Positions 57,065 to 64,000 of a stretch of DNA of 64,000 bases are shown piece after piece. Origin of the DNA: Morinoia aosen (taxonomy: Eukaryota > Arthropoda > Malacostraca > Amphipoda > Talitridae); assembly GCA_030386875.1 (NCBI GenBank), contig CM059576.1:65161581-65225580 (forward strand). Direction: 5' to 3'. The notes under the pieces were generated by a model, which made no database searches, had not been told where the DNA came from, and saw only the letters and a program-made list of their open reading frames with translations. Positions within the stretch are counted from its first letter, which is position 1. The number at the start of each line of letters is the position of its first letter. Position numbers and translations under genes: made by a program.

Positions 57065-59086
57065 TATTGAAAATCGAGGACGGTGCACCGGTGGAATAGG
57101 GTTGACAGGGCTTATTATCCGCGATTTATTGGTCATTCGGCCATCCGACCGATAAAACAACGGTACACCGCCCAATTTACGAGCATTTTATGATTGGCAC
57201 TGCCATCCGTGGCCTCCCGTTCATACACCGTCTTTAATTCGCGGCATCTAGTAGCGATTCGAGGTTGACTTGGCCAAGGACGGCCATCTGGCTCAGAATC
57301 GCTGATACCGTGTTTTTCTGACACTTGTTTCTCATGCCCTCTCCCATTCAATAATTACTGCTCTGCATTTGTGGTTAATTCTCAATTGCATAAATTAATC
57401 CTTAGTGCAGATCGTCAGTAGCTGCAGCAACTGGTTTTAAATGTGCACCCAAACCAAATACGGTAAATAGGACACATGCTAATAGTTTACTTCCCGTTTT
57501 AAAATATGATCAACTCTATGGTCGAGTGAAACTGCATCAAATTGCCGAGGTGTATTGTGAAACGTTTCAATTATATTTGAACTTGTTGGGATATAAATGC
57601 ACAGGCGTAGCCAAATACATTTCAACAATATCATAAAATTATTATTTATGTTACGGAGGTGAATACTGTATTTCATGCTGTGATTACACATGATGGGGTT
57701 CAACAATACATGGAGAAATATTAATTCTAAACACTTCAACTGTTTGTCGTTTCATTTAAAATGATAAACATAATGCAATAGAGAACTAATTCTATGATCC
57801 TATCGAAAAAGCATAGTAAATATTTCTACTTGTGAATAATATTTGGTATTTGAACTTGGAATCTCGTAACAGAATTATAATTCAAGTTACTCACTAGAAC
57901 AAGAAATAACATAATAAAACGCCTAGTGGCAAAGTTTGTTAATCGTGAAGTTTAGGATGCAGTGAACAAACGAAGTATCGGACATTTTTCTGTCATTCTC
58001 TAATCAGAGTTACTAATTCATCTTTCTTCGATATTTAGCCTAAGACAAAAACGTCCATGCCAAATATATCTCCCAATTTGGATGATGAAGGGTTTTGAAG
58101 CTGCTCTCGATAAATTATGCATATTTTGAATTGAGATTAGTCTCATCTAAATGTCATAAATGCTTGGCAACTCTGAGCTGCAGAATAGGTTGTTTATTGG
58201 TATATAATACATCTACGACAATCATGCTCAAGTATTGTGTAGTATTTTCTCATTTCGATATAATATTATATCATCAAAGGTTCAAAAAATATCTTAACTC
58301 AAAAATATATCACGCTCCCAGTTTTGTGCACAAAAATATTTCTTCACCTTCGGTGAGCAAATGATTGTTCGTACTTCTAAAATTCACTTTGCTATTATAC
58401 ACTTCGTGTAAGGACCTCAAAGAGCTCTAAAAAATTTACAGTATGGTATCTCACACTTATCCGTTTATGTTTTCGTATGAACGTTTAAGCAGAAAAATGC
58501 AATTGGTAAATTGCAATCGGTTATTTTGGCTTTTCAATGTTGCACAGTACTCGATTCAGTGATTGTTGAGTTAACCGTTTTCGTCAGTCTACATTGTAGG
58601 CTAATTGTAGACTCTCATTTTGATGTTTTAAAGTTATTATTGGTAGAAATAGTCATTTTGATAATACATTTTCATTGGGAATATTGGCCATATATTTTAA
58701 GTTAAAAATTACCACCGAACAGTGGTAAAGGACAAGTTCAGGATTGGATGATTTTAAACATTTTAACAGCCAATTGAGGTCAACTCCAACATTCATAAAC
58801 ATTTTTCACAAATATCTACTAATTTTGTCAAGGTTTTTTCTATATTTTAGTTAGTTCATACCAAGGCTTTTGGATTGTCTGAGAGTTTTTTGGTCAATAT
58901 TCACTGTAATGTGTTTCAACGATTATCATAATTTCGTTGCGAAGAATCAATTAAGGAACACATTTAAGAATGTTTTACATGAATGACATTCTGCCCGGTG
59001 ATGCGTTATTTTCGAATTATTCAACTTTGAAGATGGCTTGTGCGCGCCATGTAAGCGCGCGCGGCTAGCGTAATTTAATTAATAAA

Positions 59087-59369
59087 GGAAGCTAACCCCC
59101 TATTACAAACGTAAAGAGGTTGGGTCGTGAGGGGTAGCCACAGTTTTTTAGGGAAAATTATAAATAAAGGTTTCTAGTGACGTTTGTTTACATCGACTAC
59201 AAGGTGGCTGCCGCCATGGCGCCTACAGGTACTGAAAATGGTGGCAGCCATCTTGGAGTCGATGTAAACAAATGTCACTAGAAACCTTTATTTATAATTT
59301 TCACTAAAAGAACTGTGATTACCCCTCACAACCCAACCTCTTTACGTTTGTAATAGGGGGTTTGCTTCC
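59087..59369. mobile_element. Foldback MITE (283 bp, ~120-bp arms)
   Basis: The left arm (59087-59205) and right arm (59240-59369) are near-perfect reverse complements, starting GGAAGC and sharing ACCCCCTATTACAAACG and TAAATAAAGGTTTCTAGTGA. The centre is a short GGTGGCTGCC / GGCAGCCACC hairpin loop region. RNA or single-stranded DNA would form one long hairpin. No confident target duplication. Confidence 0.85.
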
Positions 59370-60965
59370 GTTTACATTGCAAAAACAATGACTGTTTTTG
59401 GGCAAAAAAGGCCATTCAGGAGTGCCGTTCGTATAACTTCAAACTTAATTAACTCGAAAACTAAGCATTTCCGGGAACATTGTCATTCGTGTAAAACGTC
59501 TTAAAATCGACTGTATTACATATTTGTAGCTACGAAATTAGGAAAATCGTTGACAACATTGAAGTAAATATTGACCATTTTTTATTTGCTTTGATATTTA
59601 CATGAAACTTTTTATAAACACAAAACATTCCAAGTTACTTTTGTTATTGTAACTAATTTTTTGTCTAATTTTAAATATTTGATTGAAATATTTTTTCATT
59701 TTGAAAATAACTTATTTAGCTCAGGTACATACAAAAGTGTCTTAATTGTTCAGTCAGTTTGGATGATGGTGGCACAAACCTGCTTTAAATCCCTAATTGC
59801 CAACAGTTCATAGTTTTTAATATTTTACATATCAGCACTTATTCTGAAAAAAAAACCAAAAATTTCTTTAGCTATACCTAGGTATGAAGAAACGATTATC
59901 TTTCTTTTGAATATATATATGCCTAACTTCCACGAGAAAGAAACATCAATTTGAATGCAGGATTTACAGAGTCATATAGAATTATATATGAACAACTTAT
60001 TCCAAGATGTGCAATATCTCTAATTTTCAACATCTTAGAGAATATATTTTTATTATCTTTTGTTATTTACTGCACCATTCAAATGAAATTTTTTCATTAT
60101 GCATAAAATATTCTAACCCACATCTGTTTATTTAAAGCTTTTGAATTCTTTCAATATACAGTGAAATTTTTGTTTGAAATTTCAAAAACAATTATTTTAA
60201 TGTATGTGCTGCAACTCAAAGAAACTTTTGTATTGGTTATAAATGATTGTTGATAAAATTAGTGTGAATGGTAGTCACGTCGAAAAGTTCGGGGGCCCCC
60301 GCGCCACTCATGATGCGGCCGGGGTAAACCAGCGGTAGCTGTCTGGCCTGGCTGCTGAATTCAGATGCCTAGAATGCAAAGTATGTGCGATTGTGATTAG
60401 ATGGAGATGTATGAACGTTGAAAAATTATTTTCTTATCTATGTTTTTTGTAATTTTTTGGTTCTCTGCACTTGTAGCTACCTTCCCTTGTGGAGGGAGAA
60501 AGCTCTCGGCTATACAGTATACAGACATGCATCGATATTATTCGCTTGTAGTTTATAGAAAAATATATTTTACGAATTTTGTTTCATATCCTTCCAATTA
60601 TTTTCATTCTAATACTCGATTTTTGACGGACGTAGAGGTTGGTTTTTGAGTAAAACACCTGACCTACCATAGGGGCGATTGAATATTTTTTTATATCAGG
60701 CTTGAGGCTAGAGGTCATTCGACAGGGCTAAATTTTTGAGCTTGCCTAAGTGGCTTATTAATAGATTGATTTGTATACCAAATATCTGATCGTAGCTACC
60801 AAATATCCACGTGAATGTATTGGTTAAGGTTGCGCAATTGATTCATATATCCTAAATAAGGTATATGATATTTAATATTGGTGTGCGGTTAGCATGGTAT
60901 GTTAATATTGTTGCTTCTTCACCCTAGCAAAATCGGAATCACAGGTGATCTCTGTACGATGGATA

Positions 60966-61052
60966 AGAAACGCTCCCAGCTGCCAGTGTATGACGTCGCA
61001 ACCATATGTATATATGCTCGTGACGTCATACACTGGCAGCTTGGAGCGTTTT
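60966..61052. repeat. Long hairpin with CRE-like TGACGTC at its tip
   Basis: Arms of about 30 bp (60966-60996 and 61022-61052), nearly perfect and including CAGCTGCCAGTGTATGACGT on one side, around a 25-base AT-rich loop. Each arm ends in TGACGTC/GACGTCA, the cAMP-response-element core. Confidence 0.8.
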
Positions 61053-61971
61053 TTAAACGATTGCGTAGAGGTGGCCACCCGTGATTTGGAGTTGATTAAG
61101 GTTGCGAAGCGAGTGGTTCATTGGATGAAGAGTTGGGTTGAGGTTGATTTGAAACCATTCACCGGCCTAAGTTGGTTTTAGAGGTGATTTGAGGTTGATT
61201 TGAAGCTGTTCACCGACCAAAGTTGGTCGCAGTATGGACGTATTGAGGGCGCAGTATGGTCGCGGAGACTGGACAATTTACCCTCAAGTAGACGGTAAAC
61301 CAACCTCAAATCGTCCATGTTTCCACTCATATTCCACCGGTGCACCGTCCTCGATTTTTAATAGGGTTTTTTCATTGGTAGAACGCACTTCTTTGCAGTA
61401 AATTGGTTACTTCCAGTTATGTAAGAAGCTTTAAACTTGGATTTCCTAGTGGTCCGAATAAATAAATGAAGCAAAATAACATATAAACATGAAAAAACAA
61501 GCTCTTCCAATGTTATGAAGCTTATTTGTGTAGTTACCGACTGCGTCAACAGTCAAAATGCACCCAATTTGAACGGCATTCTTCGCGTGACTTTGACAGT
61601 GTGCAGTGTTTGTCATGTGTACACGTCGTGTTCGACCCATAATTTTTTGTGATCTGTCATTTAACTCGGAGACTTCCTGACCAGGTGCTCTAAAGAACAT
61701 AACAGATTTTGAGAGTTGACTCTGAGCGTCGGATACTTGAATAAGTATTTGCGTTCATCAACTCGATTATATTTGTGTGTGTGTGCGGTGTTGGAGTTTA
61801 AGTATTTTTGTGAGGCATTGGCTTGTATTTGCCGGCCTCATGGGGAGCCCAAAAAGGACAAAACATTAAACGAAGGGAGGGGCCTTCTCAAAGTCACCTG
61901 CCCCATATGCAAGGCCAAAAAAAGCACAAAACATAGCAATCGCTAAACCTCTAAACCAAACTTCTGTTTCT

Positions 61972-63492
61972 ATGGGTGAAGAAGCCAATAGCGCTTCCAC
62001 TTCTGATATGCATGGAGAAGTCATGGAAACTCAGAAAGAAAGCTTCCAAATAAACCTAAATGACACTTCAGACGCTACCCAAACTGGTGCAAAGCGTCCT
62101 AGAAGCTCATCACAGTCTTCACTACCATCAAATCTATCTCTCAATTCAGACCCAAACTTTGCTGGCTTTCAAACCTGCCAGCTAGAAACAAACAATTCTG
62201 TTGCTACAACCACTGAAAACAATTTTGATGATACTCTGCCTTCATACCAACCTCAATCAACCGGCAATCAAACACACAATGGTGGTGCCCCAGTACTTCT
62301 CATTGAACCTGCAGAAAATAATAGCAATGCTAATAAATTCCCGTCAAATGAGTTCCAACTTTCAAAACTTCTTGCCAACTCTCCTTTCGGAACAGCAGGA
62401 ATTACCAACATCCATAAAAACTTCAAACGAAACATCTGGGTACTCAAAACGTCTTCCACAGCTGCACCAAAAATATCCTCACTTCTAAAAATAACAGAAT
62501 TAGGCCCCTGGCTGATACGCTGTCGCTTACCTGCCAACCAGTCTCAATCCATCGGTGTCATAGGACCTTTTGGGACCGATACGCTGGATTTGGAAGTTGA
62601 AGAAGCCCTGGAAGAGGCAGGTTATGAAAACCTAAAAGTAACGCGAATACAGAAACCCAAAAACCAAGGCCCTACAACAATGGTAAAAATAGTTTTCCAT
62701 TCTACTTCTCTCCCAGAGTACATCTATCTAAATTATCAAAGATTCAAAGTCAATCCATACATAGGTAAGCCATGGCAGTGTTACCAATGCCAAAAATTTG
62801 GACATAATGCTCAACAATGCAGAAACCAACCTCGATGTGTAGCCTGTTCAGGCCCACATCAAGTAAAGGACTGTCCTTCAGGCTCCATGCCAAAATGCAC
62901 AAATTGCTCTGGCTCCCACACTGCAAACTATGGTAGCTGCCCCTTTGTAAAGCAAGCAAAAACAGTGGAAAAAATTCGAGTACAGCATAAACTTTCATAT
63001 AGAGATGCTTTGGCAGAAGTCAAGCAAAACTCAACCCAAACCACAAGAAGAGACCTCCAATCAACCCATACTTCAATGCCAATGAAACCAAATTTACATA
63101 AATTGACCACCGACAACTGAGCTCAAACCTCAGTAACAGTAGCCACCCAAACTGAAGCTTACTCCATCTCTCCAAATGGAATACAGTCAACATTAAAGGA
63201 GTTAGTTTCTCTTCTATACAAAGTACTCAACTTCTGTCAACCGCAAAATTCGACCACCGACCCTGAGCTGTTGAATAGCATTGCAAATGCAGTCATCAGC
63301 ATAGTGTATCCCCACATTTCTGGTAATACAAAAGACAAACACACCATAAGTTTAGAAGAAAACCAATCAGTTCAACAACATGCAACTGAAATGAATCTTA
63401 CAGCCAAATCCAGTTCAACCCAACTAACCACAGCATCCGTAGCCCCCAACATGTCATCCAGCCGATGGCTAGAAGATGACATCTCCCCCTAA
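61972..63492 (+). pseudogene. LINE ORF1, gag-like with three zinc knuckles and one in-frame stop
   Basis: 507-codon frame from the ATG at 61972, interrupted only by TGA at 63118-63120, then open in the same phase to 63490-63492. The N-terminal ~120 residues are Ser/Thr/Asn/Gln-rich. A central domain (SPFGTAGITNIHKNFKRNIW to LPANQSQSIGVIG) resembles the RNA-recognition-like region of Jockey ORF1 proteins. Zinc knuckles at about residues 268-325: CYQCQKFGHNAQQC, CVACSGPHQVKDC, CTNCSGSHTANYGSC. The stop lies after the knuckles, so the truncated protein could still bind nucleic acid. Confidence 0.87.
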
Positions 63493-63635
63493 CCAGTTAT
63501 TGGAGGCAAGTACTTGAAACCCCAAATAGCCAAGCTCACTTCTATTGAACCATCTCCGGTGCTAGGACGGAGACATGATCCCTTGAAGTCACATCCAAAC
63601 CAGCATCCTCAATCCCTAAATAAAAAACCTACAAA

Positions 63636-64000
63636 ATGCCTCCCCAAAAAGAACTGAAGATTCTTCAATGGAACTGCCACAGTATACGAAATAAACTCTC
63701 ACTTTTTAAGCTTCACTTATACTCAACTCATCCACATGTTGTATGTTTGAGCGAGACTTGGTTATCTGCTGATTTTGAGCCCACTTTTGTCAATTACACT
63801 CTTATATACTCTCATCGCCCAAATGGACAGCAAGGAGGGGGATTAGCAATGTTAGTACGCAATGACATTCCTCATCTGCCTTTAAACTTGGTTCATTTTC
63901 CTAATGGCCAACTAGAGGTCCAAGCCCTATCCATATCACTAAACCAGTCACGCTCCCTTGCAATCCTTAATGTCTATAATCCAAATTGTCCTATCACCGT
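63636..64000 (+). CDS. LINE ORF2 N-terminus, EEP endonuclease (partial, runs off window)
   Basis: The ATG at 63636-63638 begins a frame open to the end of the window, 121 complete codons. Endonuclease motifs: LKILQWNCHSIRNK (residues ~6-19, metal-binding Asn), VVCLSETWLS (catalytic Glu), GQQGGGLAMLV, and LAILNVYNPN at the YxP position. This is the nicking domain used for target-primed reverse transcription. The visible part is undamaged. Confidence 0.92.
   Translation, partial: MPPQKELKILQWNCHSIRNKLSLFKLHLYSTHPHVVCLSETWLSADFEPTFVNYTLIYSHRPNGQQGGGLAMLVRNDIPHLPLNLVHFPNGQLEVQALSISLNQSRSLAILNVYNPNCPIT

Larger units (their letters stand above)
57067..61361. mobile_element. 4.3-kb interval bounded by 32-bp inverted repeats and TA, putative DNA transposon
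   Basis: Positions 57067-57098 and the reverse complement of 61330-61361 match at 31 of 32 bases (core GAGGACGGTGCACCGGTGG), and TA lies just outside both ends (57065-57066, 61362-61363). This fits a TA-duplicating transposon such as Tc1/mariner-like elements, but no DDE transposase frame is visible, and the interior is AT-rich with other repeats nested in it (59087-59369, 60966-61052). Two independent copies of a short element in opposite orientation would look the same. Around 61135-61225 a GAGGTTGATTTGAA block is directly repeated. Confidence 0.5.
61716..64000 (+). mobile_element. LINE (Jockey-like), 3' part outside window
   Basis: Leader from about 61716, then ORF1 (gag-like, 61972-63492, one in-frame TGA) and ORF2 (endonuclease start at 63636, open to the window end). 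The left border is approximate. The element has a 143-nt gap between ORFs, unlike the overlapping TAATG design of the LINE at 1-2.4 kb. Confidence 0.85.

Noticed and set aside
60305..60365. tRNA-like head (GGTAAACCAGCGGTAGC)
   Set aside because: No B box and no cloverleaf pairing seen. Too weak to call a SINE or tRNA.

Overview
The window reads as a piece of an AT-rich arthropod (probably insect) nuclear genome that is mostly transposable elements. Support for that: Jockey- and CR1-like LINEs, Copia and Gypsy LTR elements, hAT, PIF/Harbinger-like and TTAA-flanked DNA transposons, a tRNA-derived SINE, and one spliced exon of an insect-type MFS sugar (trehalose/glucose) transporter. There are no operons, no bacterial-style genes and no CRISPR array. 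Nearly every element coding region is broken by stops, frameshifts or truncation.

Layout. 1-2.4 kb: minus-strand LINE running off the left edge. Its gag-like ORF1 has one in-frame TAG, and its stop overlaps the ORF2 start as TAATG. 2.6-4.6 kb: TTA-flanked DNA element with a 1.1-kb hAT element nested in it (perfect 8-bp target duplication). 4.9-6.7 kb: solo LTR with TATG duplications. 6.9-13.3 kb: TTAA-flanked DNA transposon split by a complete but dead Copia element (277-bp LTRs, 5-bp duplication). 14.6-21.5 kb: LINE fragments interleaved with two long copies and one partial copy of an unclassified repeat (called X here) that carries a 26-bp satellite in a ~214-bp higher-order array. 22.0-27.4 kb: minus-strand CR1-like LINE whose ORF2 begins with an OTU-type cysteine-protease domain before the endonuclease and reverse transcriptase. 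Its ORF1 carries a degenerate SGNH-esterase-like region. 28.3-30.9 kb: non-coding LTR element with PBS, G25 polypurine tract and a 63-bp duplication in one LTR. 31.2-32.6 kb: plus-strand LINE reverse transcriptase. 33.0-39.7 kb: complete minus-strand Gypsy element with ~957-bp LTRs and TATA duplications. 40.1-40.35 kb: SINE. 40.4-51.5 kb: low-repeat, intron-like DNA with one convincing transporter exon (50113-50225) and several weaker exon candidates, all minus strand. 54.2-55.3 kb: second TTAA element, beside a 25-bp satellite. 57.07-61.36 kb: TA-flanked interval bounded by 32-bp inverted repeats, holding a 283-bp foldback element and a long hairpin. 61.7-64 kb: plus-strand Jockey-like LINE running off the right edge.

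The best candidate for something unusual is the OTU-containing LINE. Next are the X satellite-bearing repeat family, the conserved TGTAGC-N4-GCTACA hairpin at Gypsy-type LTR ends, the TIR-bounded 4.3-kb interval, and the non-coding LTR element with its pure-G polypurine tract. Nothing here was checked against a database. Family names rest on motifs and termini read by eye.
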